NCBI RefSeq assembly: GCF_010119245.1
Contig: NZ_WNKG01000004.1
Coordinates: 186,001-250,000, forward strand
Source: Cyclobacterium salsum
GTDB taxonomy: Bacteria > Bacteroidota > Bacteroidia > Cytophagales > Cyclobacteriaceae
Length of the DNA stretch: 64,000 nt
Reading direction: 5' to 3'
Both the position numbers and the translations under genes were made by a program. How positions within the stretch are numbered: the first letter of the stretch is position 1; every line of letters starts with the position of its first letter. This document shows positions 9,308 to 18,593 of the stretch, piece after piece. The notes below the pieces were generated by a model. That model saw only the letters and a program-made list of their open reading frames with translations. It was not told the origin of the DNA and searched no databases.

Positions 9308-10144
9308 TTACCACTCCCATAAGTTATTTTCCCATTCCAGCAGGTCATACTCAAATTCCAGGGAATTTAAGAAGGCCTGCAATTCAACATTTGGATTTTC
9401 TGCATCAACCATATCTACAATCAAGGCATTGTCCGGATTGGTATATTTCCTGACCACGGATCTGAATAATCGCAAATCAAAGGCCTGACTATAAGGCAAA
9501 TGCTTGGACGTATTTTGAAAATTCAGCCAGCGGCCCTTCTCCATATCGTCAAAATAATTATAAAAATCCTTGTACCGGATAAACGCAATGGATTTCTGCC
9601 CGGCACCAGAGTTTGTTTCCGATGGCATGACCAACTCCAGGTATTTTACATCAAACTTTACTTCGGAGCGGTGCTTATCAAAAACGAAATCCTCCCGAAA
9701 ATCCAAGTAATAAACGTCTTTCACAAAAACACTATCGCCATTTTCGGCTGTAAGAAAATTCGTTTGAAACTCACTAATGGAAAGGGGCTGCGTAAACTCC
9801 TCGTCCGCAAAAATCTCAAAGGCATTTTCATTTACAATGGCATTGTAAATATTCATCATAATACCATCCGACTTGAGTCCACCGGTACCATAAAGGGGAA
9901 GATTAAATTTCTCCCTCAAATCAATTCGGCGCCAGACCCCGACCTGATACATTTTATCTGCCTCCCTTATGGGAAGGACCGAATACGTTGTATCGATTTC
10001 AAACTCGGTATCTCCCATATCCATATTCGGGTTTTGGGTGTTGGTGTTCTGGGAAAAAGCAGGCAAGGCCAGCAGATTCAGCGCCAGGAACAACAGCCAA
10101 AAATTTACGAATGGTTTATTTGATACATTCATGTTTTCTTTCAT
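9308..10144 (-). CDS. gldN: Gliding motility / T9SS protein GldN (PorN)
   Basis: The 278-residue protein has a signal peptide (cleavage after LPAFSQ, about residue 32) and the GldN/PorN domain: IREADKMYQVGVWRRIDLREKFN, then FIRYKDFYNYFDDMEKGRWL and a C-terminal LLEWENNLWEW. GldN binds the GldK lipoprotein to make the large periplasmic ring under the outer membrane that the T9SS uses for export. It is last in the gldK-L-M-N order, 31 bp after gldM, as in other Bacteroidota. Confidence 0.93.
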   Translation of the reverse strand: MKENMNVSNKPFVNFWLLFLALNLLALPAFSQNTNTQNPNMDMGDTEFEIDTTYSVLPIREADKMYQVGVWRRIDLREKFNLPLYGTGGLKSDGIMMNIYNAIVNENAFEIFADEEFTQPLSISEFQTNFLTAENGDSVFVKDVYYLDFREDFVFDKHRSEVKFDVKYLELVMPSETNSGAGQKSIAFIRYKDFYNYFDDMEKGRWLNFQNTSKHLPYSQAFDLRLFRSVVRKYTNPDNALIVDMVDAENPNVELQAFLNSLEFEYDLLEWENNLWEW

Positions 10145-10175
10145 TTAATTCTAAAACGCTCCAATCGATGATTTA

Positions 10176-11777
10176 TTACCTGATGGAGATTTGTGAAATT
10201 TCATTTACAGGGCTTTTGATCTTGTTTCCCATGAAATTGGTTCGAGTAACCTCTCTGGCTATAATAATCAGCCGGTCACCACTCTGTGCCTGGGCTAATA
10301 GGTTTCTTACTGCTACATTCTGCCCGGTGATATTGACGCTTTCCCTAGGCACGTCATTCCTTACAAGCCTAACTTCTCCAGCCGTTACCTCGAAATTGGC
10401 ATCATTGGGCATGGTTCTTCCGAAGGTAGGCTCCGGTACCGCCCTTATTTGGAGATTTGTCAAGGCATTGGCCGCATATGGATTTTGTTCATCTACCTGG
10501 GTATCGCCAACAAAAGGCTGAATAGAAGGAGCCGGAACCGGCTTGATATCGTATTCAACGGTACCGATCCTATTTCCCCCGCTGGAAACCGTAATGTTTA
10601 CATTACCAGATGCCCCGGGTATGACGGTAACATCCGAAGGACGGGATCCTTTGATGGCCCGACCACCGGAAACGGAAAATTCGGGGGCGTATGAATTGCC
10701 CAATGCAGGTACTTCAATCACCAAATCATTGGCGCATTCCGCATATAATTGATTGACTACTTCTGAACTTACCTTTATCACCGGCTCGGCAACAAAGTAA
10801 TCGTAATTGATCGTGAACACACTGTCCTGCCCTCCTATCGGCACGACGATTTCTCCCGTGAGTGTTCTGGGAGCAAGTCCCCGATCATCGTAACTGGAAG
10901 CCGGAGCGACCGGAAATTGTATTTTGCCAAACCCAGCTTCCACGGGTATCTCCCTACCGTCTGCCGTCATTTTTAACTCAGTAGAGGAAGAGGAAGAGGC
11001 CAGAAACATTTCTGCCTCAAACGTAGTCCCTGCTGCTACCACATTAGAGTTAGCCGCTACCTGCGCTTTTAATTTATCCGCTTCGAAAATAAAGGATCCG
11101 AGGGAGTTGGTAATCGCAGTCAACGCTTCACTTTCGATATTCAACACTTCATTCTGGTGCTGACTGATAATGGCCAACACCGCTCCTATCGGAGATTTTA
11201 CATAATTCAGGTTGACATAATCTTTGTAGTTGACATCTACATCATTCTTAAACAGGTCAATTTCACTGGCATCCTTGGCAATTTTCTCAAAGGAACTGGA
11301 GATCTCTAACTCACCCAGGATTTGGTTGAGCTCTTCCGGAAATGCGTTCAATCTTTCCTGCATCTCATACCCAAGCCGGTTGTTGTTAAACAAGTTTCCA
11401 GGAATATCGGTGTTTTTAAGTGCCGAAGTTTTGAAATTTCCTTCATCATTAATGGCGTTAGACTGCTCGATGAGCAAGCTTTTCGCCTCTTCCAGGTAGC
11501 TGTAGAGATCCGAACTTTTTTCCCGGATTTCCCTGGCCGCTTCCACTTTTGGGATGTCCACCGGATTATTTCCCTGCTGTTCTACGGTAGAAGAAATGAT
11601 GTTTACAGAAAACTGATTCTTCTGAATGTAATTCGTTGAAGTTCGTTCCAAACCATCATTTATCAGAATAAACTTCTGAAGGATTTGGTTACTCACCTGT
11701 AGTGCCAATAGAGCAGTCAGAACCAGGTACATCATCCCGATCATCTTCTGCCTTGGTGTTTCTTTACCACCCGCCAT
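10176..11777 (-). CDS. gldM: Gliding motility / T9SS motor protein GldM (PorM)
   Basis: The 533-residue protein starts with MAGGKETPRQKMIGMMYLVL, a conserved GldM opening that leads into its single transmembrane helix (about 12-35). A large periplasmic part follows: a helical first domain (about 40-220), then beta-rich Ig-like domains (about 225-530). GldM pairs with GldL to form the proton-driven rotary motor, and its periplasmic shaft contacts the GldK/N ring. Length and order are typical. Confidence 0.95.
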   Translation of the reverse strand: MAGGKETPRQKMIGMMYLVLTALLALQVSNQILQKFILINDGLERTSTNYIQKNQFSVNIISSTVEQQGNNPVDIPKVEAAREIREKSSDLYSYLEEAKSLLIEQSNAINDEGNFKTSALKNTDIPGNLFNNNRLGYEMQERLNAFPEELNQILGELEISSSFEKIAKDASEIDLFKNDVDVNYKDYVNLNYVKSPIGAVLAIISQHQNEVLNIESEALTAITNSLGSFIFEADKLKAQVAANSNVVAAGTTFEAEMFLASSSSSTELKMTADGREIPVEAGFGKIQFPVAPASSYDDRGLAPRTLTGEIVVPIGGQDSVFTINYDYFVAEPVIKVSSEVVNQLYAECANDLVIEVPALGNSYAPEFSVSGGRAIKGSRPSDVTVIPGASGNVNITVSSGGNRIGTVEYDIKPVPAPSIQPFVGDTQVDEQNPYAANALTNLQIRAVPEPTFGRTMPNDANFEVTAGEVRLVRNDVPRESVNITGQNVAVRNLLAQAQSGDRLIIIAREVTRTNFMGNKIKSPVNEISQISIR

Positions 11778-11831
11778 AAGCTATTTTATATTTTCTGAAA
11801 TTAAAATAAATAAGAACTGCAATCAACGAAA

Positions 11832-12635
11832 TCAACCCTTCATTGCTGAAAGCATGCCACCATACACCTTGTTCAGGGAATTGACATTTTGGTTGAGTTT
11901 CGCCAGTTCGGTTTTAAAAGTTTCGGTTTCTTTTCCAGCTTCAGCAATGCCTTCCATGGCTGCAGTGACGTTGGAATAAAATTTACTGATGGTTTTTGCG
12001 TGCATGTTGGAATCTTTCAATTCCTCCTCGTATACATTATTCAATGCGGAAAGGCTTCTGGTGACATTTACCACCTGGTCCCGGTATGCTTTTGCGTCCT
12101 CAGATGCAGAAGACATTTCAGCCAGAGCAGAAGCTGTTTTGCTGTAAGAATCGTTGATATCTACCAGAGATTTGGAAGCTTTCTTCACATTATCAGTGTA
12201 TTCCTGAGTGGCGACGGTAGCATCTGAAAGGGTGCCTAATTTCTCGGTTGTGCTTGCCAGGTTTTGCATGCCTTTGCCTAAACTTTCGAGAAGTTCAGGA
12301 CCAATTTTGGCTTTTTCAAGCAACTCATCCATTTTTTGAGCCGTTTGATCAGTGCTAGGCCTGGCGGCCCTTGCAGGTGATTTCCCACCTTCCTTTCCGG
12401 CAAGTTCCGGATAGACCTTGGACCAGTCCACTTCCTCGCTTTTGGGCTCGAATGCAGATAAAAAGAAAATCAATGCTTCCGTGGTCAGACCTACACCGAT
12501 CATCAGAGATGCAAATGGCCAGTCCAAAATCTTAAACATAGCTCCAAGAATTACTACTGCAGCTCCAATTCCATAAATCTTAGGCATGATAGAGCCATAA
12601 AACTTATAAGCAAAGGTGTTATTTTCTGTTGACAT
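11832..12635 (-). CDS. gldL: Gliding motility / T9SS motor protein GldL (PorL)
   Basis: The 267-residue protein has two N-terminal transmembrane helices (about 15-36 and 40-62). The second carries a membrane-embedded glutamate (GLTTEALIFFLSAFEP), the kind of residue used for proton coupling in GldL. A long cytoplasmic coiled-coil tail of heptad-like helices follows (about 105-265). GldL forms a pentamer around the GldM dimer in the inner membrane. It lies 54 bp before gldM and 55 bp after gldK. Confidence 0.95.
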   Translation of the reverse strand: MSTENNTFAYKFYGSIMPKIYGIGAAVVILGAMFKILDWPFASLMIGVGLTTEALIFFLSAFEPKSEEVDWSKVYPELAGKEGGKSPARAARPSTDQTAQKMDELLEKAKIGPELLESLGKGMQNLASTTEKLGTLSDATVATQEYTDNVKKASKSLVDINDSYSKTASALAEMSSASEDAKAYRDQVVNVTRSLSALNNVYEEELKDSNMHAKTISKFYSNVTAAMEGIAEAGKETETFKTELAKLNQNVNSLNKVYGGMLSAMKG

Positions 12636-12690
12636 AATTTAAAAAAACGTTAAGTAAGGAATCGTTTGAGGTATATGTGATTAAGCTAAA

Positions 12691-13773
12691 TTATCTTCTA
12701 CTTCTTCTATTGGATTTCACATCCATGGAGCCTGACCGTCCTATGTAGGTCATGGCGGTTCGGAAACCAATATGAGCTGTCTGAACATACTGGTATTCGT
12801 AATTTCGGGCACTGGTTTCTAAAAAGTGGGCGACGTCTTTCCAGGATCCTCCCCGGACTACTTTTCTGGTTTCCGTAGAATCTTTATAAGTCGGATTCAT
12901 ATCCCAAATTAAGGCATTGGCTGCTGGGTTATAGGCATCTTCTACCCATTCGGCTACATTTCCTGCCATATTATATAACCCAAATCCGTTTGGTGCAAAG
13001 GCATCTACCGGAGCGGTGTAGGCAAATCCATCGTCGATGTAATTCCCTCTTCCGGGCTTGAAATTAGCCATCAGACAGCCTCTTCTATTCTTCAGGTAAG
13101 GACCACCCCAGGGGTATTTGGCGATTTCTTTTCCGCCCTTGGCTGCGTACTCCCACTCTGATTCAAAAGGAAGTCGAAACTTGGGCATGTCAAACTCAGA
13201 CTCGTCATTGGCGTTCATATGATAGGACTTCCACTCACAGAATTGCTTGGCCTGATCCCAACTGATCCCCACCACAGGGTAATCATCAAAAGCCGGGTGA
13301 TCAAAGTAATACTCCATCAATGGGTCTCCATAATGGTGGGTAAAACTTGTCGACCAAACCGTCGTATCCGGAAGCAACTCTTCCAATACAAATTCCGGAG
13401 CTTCTGCCTGCGTAGTGGGCGTACCCAACGCCAGTTCACCCATACGAACAGCATCTAAAAATTGCCGGTATTTATTATTGGACACTTCGTATTTATCCAT
13501 ATAAAACTCCGAAATTGTTACTTGCTTATTCATAGATGACATGCTTAATGCAATGTCTTCGTCAGACTGCCCCATCCAAAAAGTTCCAGCCTTCACCGGG
13601 GCCATTTCATAGGGCAAGGCTTGCTGCCAGCCCGAACGTTTGGGAACCCCTGTTACTTCACCTCTTCGGTTGAGTTTTTCACTGGAAGTACCTTTGTTCC
13701 CAAAAAGTCCACAACCCTGAAGTAATGCCATTATTACCAGACCCGAAATCAGGGTAAAAAAGCGCTGATTCAT
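12691..13773 (-). CDS. gldK: Gliding motility / T9SS lipoprotein GldK (PorK)
   Basis: From the ATG at 13773 the protein has 360 residues, with a lipoprotein signal MNQRFFTLISGLVIMALLQGC (lipobox LLQGC). A formylglycine-generating-enzyme-like (SUMF1 fold) domain follows: PVKAGTFWMGQSDEDIA, DEYPVVGISWDQA-type and GNVAEWVEDAYNP segments. GldK anchors the GldN ring to the outer membrane and is structural, not an FGE. The frame is open to 13830, but those 19 residues would push the signal peptide away from the N-terminus. First gene of the gldKLMN run. Confidence 0.93.
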   Translation of the reverse strand: MNQRFFTLISGLVIMALLQGCGLFGNKGTSSEKLNRRGEVTGVPKRSGWQQALPYEMAPVKAGTFWMGQSDEDIALSMSSMNKQVTISEFYMDKYEVSNNKYRQFLDAVRMGELALGTPTTQAEAPEFVLEELLPDTTVWSTSFTHHYGDPLMEYYFDHPAFDDYPVVGISWDQAKQFCEWKSYHMNANDESEFDMPKFRLPFESEWEYAAKGGKEIAKYPWGGPYLKNRRGCLMANFKPGRGNYIDDGFAYTAPVDAFAPNGFGLYNMAGNVAEWVEDAYNPAANALIWDMNPTYKDSTETRKVVRGGSWKDVAHFLETSARNYEYQYVQTAHIGFRTAMTYIGRSGSMDVKSNRRSRR

Positions 13774-13896
13774 TTTTTTAAACATAAATGACATTAAATT
13801 AACTACATTCATTTTCAACCATTTAAACAAATAACCAATTCGAAATTTAACAGATTTTATCAGAAAAACACAAGGATTTTTTTAATAAAGTTTCAA

Positions 13897-14874
13897 CTAA
13901 TCGAATCTAAATCTTGGTGTTCTCTGAATCATCCGCTCTATTTGTTTCGAAACCTGTGGTAAATTGTAGGTCAACATAAACTCATGGGACGAAGGAGACT
14001 TGGCTTCCAATCCTCCAACTACCAAATCGAATGCGTAACCCAACCTGAGGGAATTATCTCTTAACAGACTGTATCCCAACAAAACGGAAGCGGACTCTTC
14101 ACCTCTGCAAGCCAATCCCAAACTTATTTTTTTATTGTACGTGCCTATAACGCTGACGTCATAAGAAAAATTATTCAGGGCTATTGATTTTACCAATATA
14201 CTTGGTTCAACGGTTAATTGAGCAAAAGTGTTTATGCGATACCCCGCCAATACATAATGATGATTCTCCAAACGGTTTGCCAGGCTACCATCTCCGAAAT
14301 CAAATCCCGGCTCATTGAGGTTTCGGCTACTTAGTCCCAGGTAAAAACTCCCCCTATCGTAGAGAAGGCCTACCGATACGTTCGGACTTCCCTGGTTTTC
14401 GTTCCCCGCAGAGGGAATGGTCGGATCCGGGTTTACGGGTAAAAACTCATCATACCGGATCGTGCTGGAAAAAAAACCTCCTGTGGCCCCCATGCTCAAT
14501 ATTCCCCTGCCAATAGGTAGGTGGTAGGCCAAAGAAAGGTTAACCTCCTGATTGGTGAAAGGCCCAATGGCATCATTAACGGCCACCAAGCCAAAACCCA
14601 AAGGGATATTTTTCATTCTACCGGATGCTGAAAGTAATTGGGTGGTTGGAGCTCCTCCCGCTCCGGTACTGGTGGTATAATCCAACCATTGACTTCGATG
14701 AAGGGCAGAAATGCTGTATCCGGCATCTTTTCCTGCAAATCCCGGATTGTAAAAAAGACCATTATACATGTATTGGGTAAACTGTGCGTCCTGCTGGCTG
14801 AATGCGTAAGGACTAAACCCCAGAATGGCAGCACCAGAAAACACACAAAATAGCAGGTAAGTTTTAATGGTCAT
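13897..14874 (-). CDS. PorP/SprF family T9SS outer-membrane protein
   Basis: The 325-residue protein has a signal peptide (cleaved near AFSQ) followed by QDAQFTQYMYNGLFYNPGFAG, the family's N-terminal signature, then alternating strands of a beta-barrel of about 14 strands. PorP/SprF proteins are outer-membrane T9SS parts; several paralogues per genome act as anchors for particular cargo proteins, often those with type B sorting domains. It lies about 120 bp upstream of gldK on the same strand, matching the porP-gldKLMN order of other Bacteroidota. Confidence 0.9.
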   Translation of the reverse strand: MTIKTYLLFCVFSGAAILGFSPYAFSQQDAQFTQYMYNGLFYNPGFAGKDAGYSISALHRSQWLDYTTSTGAGGAPTTQLLSASGRMKNIPLGFGLVAVNDAIGPFTNQEVNLSLAYHLPIGRGILSMGATGGFFSSTIRYDEFLPVNPDPTIPSAGNENQGSPNVSVGLLYDRGSFYLGLSSRNLNEPGFDFGDGSLANRLENHHYVLAGYRINTFAQLTVEPSILVKSIALNNFSYDVSVIGTYNKKISLGLACRGEESASVLLGYSLLRDNSLRLGYAFDLVVGGLEAKSPSSHEFMLTYNLPQVSKQIERMIQRTPRFRFD

Positions 14875-14951
14875 GTGTAAAAGACATTATGCATTGGAAA
14901 ATCTATTCTACACATTTAAACTGACTTTACCTTAAAAAAGATTAAAAGAAA

Positions 14952-15725
14952 TCAGATTTTGTTCGCTTTTTTTATGTAAAGCTCCAATGCACCTGTCATA
15001 CTGGGCGCATTTGGGAGGGGTGCTTCAATATCGAGAATTAAGTCCATTTCCTTTACCGCCTGAGCAGTGGTAGGCCCAAAAGCAGCTATTCGGGTTTTGC
15101 CCTGTTCAAAATCAGGGAAATTCTGAAAAAGAGATTTGATCCCTGAAGGACTGTAAAATGCCAGAATATCGTACTTGATATCTTTCAGGTCCGATAAATC
15201 CGCTGCTACTGTGTGATAGATGATGGCCTCTGTAAATTCAATGCTATTTTTGCTCAAAAAGTCTGGAATATCTTCTTTCCGGATATCCGAACAGGGGAAC
15301 AGGTATTTTTCCGATTTATGCTTCTTAAAAAAATCGAATAGGTCCGCAGCAGTCCGATTTCCTACAAATAATTTCCGCTTCCTGATTACAATGTATTTTT
15401 GAAGGTAATGGGCAGTCTGTTCGGAAATACAAAAGTATTTCATGTCCGCTGGCATTTCGATCTTCAACTCCTGACAGATCCCAAAAAAATGATCGATGGC
15501 ATTCCTACTGGTAAAAATTACGGCAGTATGCTTTAATATCTCAATTTTTTGCTTTCTGAAATCCTTGATAGAAACCGGTTCCACCTGAATAAAAGGCCTG
15601 AAATCAATTTTGATTTTGTATTTTTCTGCTAATTGAAAATAAGGCGAACGTTCATCAGCGGGTTTTGGCTGCGAAACCAAAATGCTTCTAACCCGGTTTA
15701 ATCTGTCTTTTGTTGATTGCGTCAT
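14952..15725 (-). CDS. hemD: Uroporphyrinogen-III synthase
   Basis: The 257-residue protein has the two-lobed HemD layout, with ILKHTAVIFTSRNAIDHFF in the first lobe and DILAFYSPSGIKSLFQNF followed by RIAAFGPTTAQAVKEM in the second, the conserved substrate-cleft segments. HemD closes hydroxymethylbilane with inversion of ring D to form uroporphyrinogen III for haem and sirohaem. The family is very divergent, so these motifs and the size carry the call. It lies 16 bp after the DUF4271 gene, a common Bacteroidota pair. Confidence 0.88.
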   Translation of the reverse strand: MTQSTKDRLNRVRSILVSQPKPADERSPYFQLAEKYKIKIDFRPFIQVEPVSIKDFRKQKIEILKHTAVIFTSRNAIDHFFGICQELKIEMPADMKYFCISEQTAHYLQKYIVIRKRKLFVGNRTAADLFDFFKKHKSEKYLFPCSDIRKEDIPDFLSKNSIEFTEAIIYHTVAADLSDLKDIKYDILAFYSPSGIKSLFQNFPDFEQGKTRIAAFGPTTAQAVKEMDLILDIEAPLPNAPSMTGALELYIKKANKI

Positions 15726-15741
15726 TTTACATTTTTTTCCT

Positions 15742-16854
15742 TTACCCTAGGAGCAATTTACAAATCACCAAAAAGGGGATTAATTCAGAGGTGCAAAGGT
15801 AAGAAAATAAATGATAATTATTAAACCCATTTTTTTTGTACATCCAGATTGACAAGCCAATAATTCCCAGGGTATACACTCCTAGAAAAGAATAGTAAAG
15901 GATTTCCATGTTAATCGCTCCAGGTATCAAATGGTTGGCATAGAATACCACCGTCAGTCCCAACACCATCAACAATCCGAATCCGCTAACTTTCAACAAA
16001 TAGAAAAAATGAGGCAGTGCCACCTTATCTAGATCAAAAATAAACGTGTGTATCCCCAACCAGAGAAACTTAAAAAAGGTCAGCAGGGTCAATACCAGGC
16101 TGATCACGAGCCACAGGTACACCATCGTTTCGATGTCCTTTTCGAAAAGGAACCCAAACAATTCTACTTCAAATAAATGAATCCCCAAAAGGGCCATCAG
16201 ACCCACGCCCAGGTTGATTACAATTAGGTAAAAAAGGAGTTCAGCCGAGTAGATTTTCGAAAAACCCACGGATTCCCATAGATCTTCAAAGGCAAAAATA
16301 CCGGCCGGGTTCCAGAAAATACCAAAAATGGAAGGAAATAACAGCCTGAAAAGCGCTATGAATAATAATAAAACCACAATGGCAATAAAAAAAAACTCCT
16401 TTACTTCATCTTTCTTCCTTTTACTTAGCTGCCCGTCTGAGATTCCGGGTATCTCGGATGGAGAAGCAAAAAATCCCTTCTTTACCGAAAATTCCCTCAG
16501 GTCAATCCCCTTTTTTCTGGCAGCAATTTTTACTTTCCCATCGGTAACTGTGTCGGATTCCAACTTTTGGCTATCTAAAAACACCAATGTATCCCGATCG
16601 GCAATCATCCATAATTCCTCCCCGATGAATAATCCGGCACCCTTTGGAATAGCGATTCTCCAGGTAGCCTCCGGGAAAGAACCCGGCACTACCCATACAA
16701 AAGCTGCTTCGTTAGGGGCCAGATTAAACCCCTGCTTTTGAAGTTGGATATCCGGATCGTAATTGAGTAATACCTGCGCAATTCCGCCCGTTGGCACCCC
16801 CTGACACAAGCAGAAGAAAACCATTACTAAAAATAACTGAATGCTTTTTTTCAT
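15742..16854 (-). CDS. DUF4271 domain integral membrane protein
   Basis: The 370-residue protein has a signal peptide (about 1-26), an extracytoplasmic N-terminal domain (about 27-145) and about seven transmembrane helices from residue 155 to the end. This is the DUF4271 layout typical of Bacteroidota and usually encoded next to hemD. Its function is unknown and no catalytic motif is visible. The ATG overlaps the stop of the upstream Omp85-like gene by 1 base (TAATG), so translation is probably coupled. Confidence 0.8.
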   Translation of the reverse strand: MKKSIQLFLVMVFFCLCQGVPTGGIAQVLLNYDPDIQLQKQGFNLAPNEAAFVWVVPGSFPEATWRIAIPKGAGLFIGEELWMIADRDTLVFLDSQKLESDTVTDGKVKIAARKKGIDLREFSVKKGFFASPSEIPGISDGQLSKRKKDEVKEFFFIAIVVLLLFIALFRLLFPSIFGIFWNPAGIFAFEDLWESVGFSKIYSAELLFYLIVINLGVGLMALLGIHLFEVELFGFLFEKDIETMVYLWLVISLVLTLLTFFKFLWLGIHTFIFDLDKVALPHFFYLLKVSGFGLLMVLGLTVVFYANHLIPGAINMEILYYSFLGVYTLGIIGLSIWMYKKNGFNNYHLFSYLCTSELIPFLVICKLLLG

Positions 16855-18593
16855 TAAAAACGACCGGTAAAACCAAAATGAATCCTAGAGTACGAAAAAC
16901 CTATGGGCTGATCAGAAGCCTGCCCCAAGGCGTAAACGAAAGTAAAGATACCCCCGTTGGTTTCCAAACTTAATCCTCCCCCAAAAGCCATTGGCCATTC
17001 TGCCGGCCTCCTGGTGACCTTGTTTTCTAACCTGCCCAGGTCTGAAAACAATAGAAAATACGACTCATCACTGATGTAATACCGGGGCTCTACGGTGAAA
17101 TACAGATACCGGCTGGCATAGAAATAGTTTTCGTTGAACCCCCGAATGCTTTGCAAACCTCCGAGGCGGAATAAATCATTCAAGAATAAGTTCGAATTAT
17201 GCATTTCTCCCCCATTCAGAGCCAATTTGGTGCTTAGTTTTCGCCGCCATCGTATATACCGTTCCACATTTCCCTGAAGGTAATATTGGATGGTGTTTTT
17301 TTCCGCTTCCGCGTACAGGGCTTGGGGTAATCCGGTATTTTCTACCAGCTTCTTATTCCCGATCCCAGCCATAAACGAACCCCTCCACCCATTTTTGGGC
17401 ATCAACACATCGTCGACGTCATTAAAGCGCAGGTTGGCTCCATAATTATTATAACGGAAATCGGCAATATCAGGAAGTTCATTTGCTTCCTCATACCTGC
17501 TCACGTCCAGTAAGTCTCCTGCTTCCCTTTTGCCGAAAAAACTCAGATCGACTTTTGGGCTGAGTTGCAGGCCAATGGTTACATTAAACTCCCGGTTTAA
17601 AAAAGTCGTATCCTCTTTCAGAAAAGAAAAAGCCAGGCCCAGGTCCAATTGAGAACCAAGAACAAATGGTTCTCTGGCTTCAATTGTCAGATTTTGCGAA
17701 TATTGGCTGAGCCGCTGCCAGTTTAGCAGATAGTCCCTTCCTTTGCCGGAAACATTATAGAGTTGCACATCAAATTGCCCGGTTACCAGCCATTTATTTG
17801 CTTCTACCTCATTCGGTAGCAGACCGATAATACCATCTAATGTGTTGATTTTTCGGTCGTTTACCGGCAGGTATACAGTCGCTTCCTCGTTTTGAAAAGA
17901 GAGCTCGGGACTGCCATCCAACCGGACATAGGGGATATTTCCCAGCCGGGACACGGCCTGATCCAGTTTTTTTTGGGAAAAAGGCTCTCCGGGCAGCACC
18001 TTTAATTTTCTGGCCAGGTAAAGGGGCTGGGTTCTGGAACTACCGGTTATTTGAAGCGTGTCAAAAGCAATCCAGGGCCCCTTGTTTACCTTAATTCGCG
18101 CTCCTACCTGCTTTTCGCCCACCCTCAGGCTGTCCAGATTCACCGCAATAAATGGATAGCCCTGATTTTGCCCGGTCTCCAACACTTCTTCGATAAGCCG
18201 CCTTACCTCTCCAAACCGAAACGGCCGCTCCTGAAAATGGATCCGGGAGAAAGCGGCGCTGCCCAGCATCCAGGGTTCCAGATTTCCTTTTTCCAGATAC
18301 AGCCAATAAAATTCCGGCCCCGTTTCCAGTAAAAGATGTGCTTTTCTTTCCGTTAAGAACACCAGGCTGTCCTCAACATTTAGGTATCCCTGCCACTGAA
18401 GGGAATCGATTAATCGCTTTGTGTGGTCATATATGGCCAGACTATCGGGAAACGTATGCTCCATATGCTGTAACAGCCTCCCGTTTTCAGAAATTTCAAG
18501 GCTGAGTTTATAGCTCGAATCCTGAGCCTGCGTAGAAAGCACAAGTCCGGTCAGCAAAAAATATAAAAACAGCGCCTTTGAGCACTTTACCAA
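16854..18593 (-). CDS. BamA/TamA (Omp85) family outer-membrane protein
   Basis: I start it at a TTG at 18593, giving 579 residues with a signal peptide (KALFLYFLLTGLVLSTQAQ). POTRA-like repeats follow (about 70-220; VLPGEPFSQKKLDQAVSRLG is a typical POTRA end), then a 16-strand-type barrel with the surface-antigen motif GLQSIRGFNENYF and a C-terminal aromatic residue (FGFTGRF). The frame is open to 18677, but those 28 residues are unlike a signal and overlap the upstream gene by 91 bp. Omp85 proteins insert or transport outer-membrane proteins; the substrate is unknown. This is probably an accessory copy rather than BamA, which is longer and has five POTRAs. Confidence 0.82.
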   Translation of the reverse strand: MVKCSKALFLYFLLTGLVLSTQAQDSSYKLSLEISENGRLLQHMEHTFPDSLAIYDHTKRLIDSLQWQGYLNVEDSLVFLTERKAHLLLETGPEFYWLYLEKGNLEPWMLGSAAFSRIHFQERPFRFGEVRRLIEEVLETGQNQGYPFIAVNLDSLRVGEKQVGARIKVNKGPWIAFDTLQITGSSRTQPLYLARKLKVLPGEPFSQKKLDQAVSRLGNIPYVRLDGSPELSFQNEEATVYLPVNDRKINTLDGIIGLLPNEVEANKWLVTGQFDVQLYNVSGKGRDYLLNWQRLSQYSQNLTIEAREPFVLGSQLDLGLAFSFLKEDTTFLNREFNVTIGLQLSPKVDLSFFGKREAGDLLDVSRYEEANELPDIADFRYNNYGANLRFNDVDDVLMPKNGWRGSFMAGIGNKKLVENTGLPQALYAEAEKNTIQYYLQGNVERYIRWRRKLSTKLALNGGEMHNSNLFLNDLFRLGGLQSIRGFNENYFYASRYLYFTVEPRYYISDESYFLLFSDLGRLENKVTRRPAEWPMAFGGGLSLETNGGIFTFVYALGQASDQPIGFSYSRIHFGFTGRF

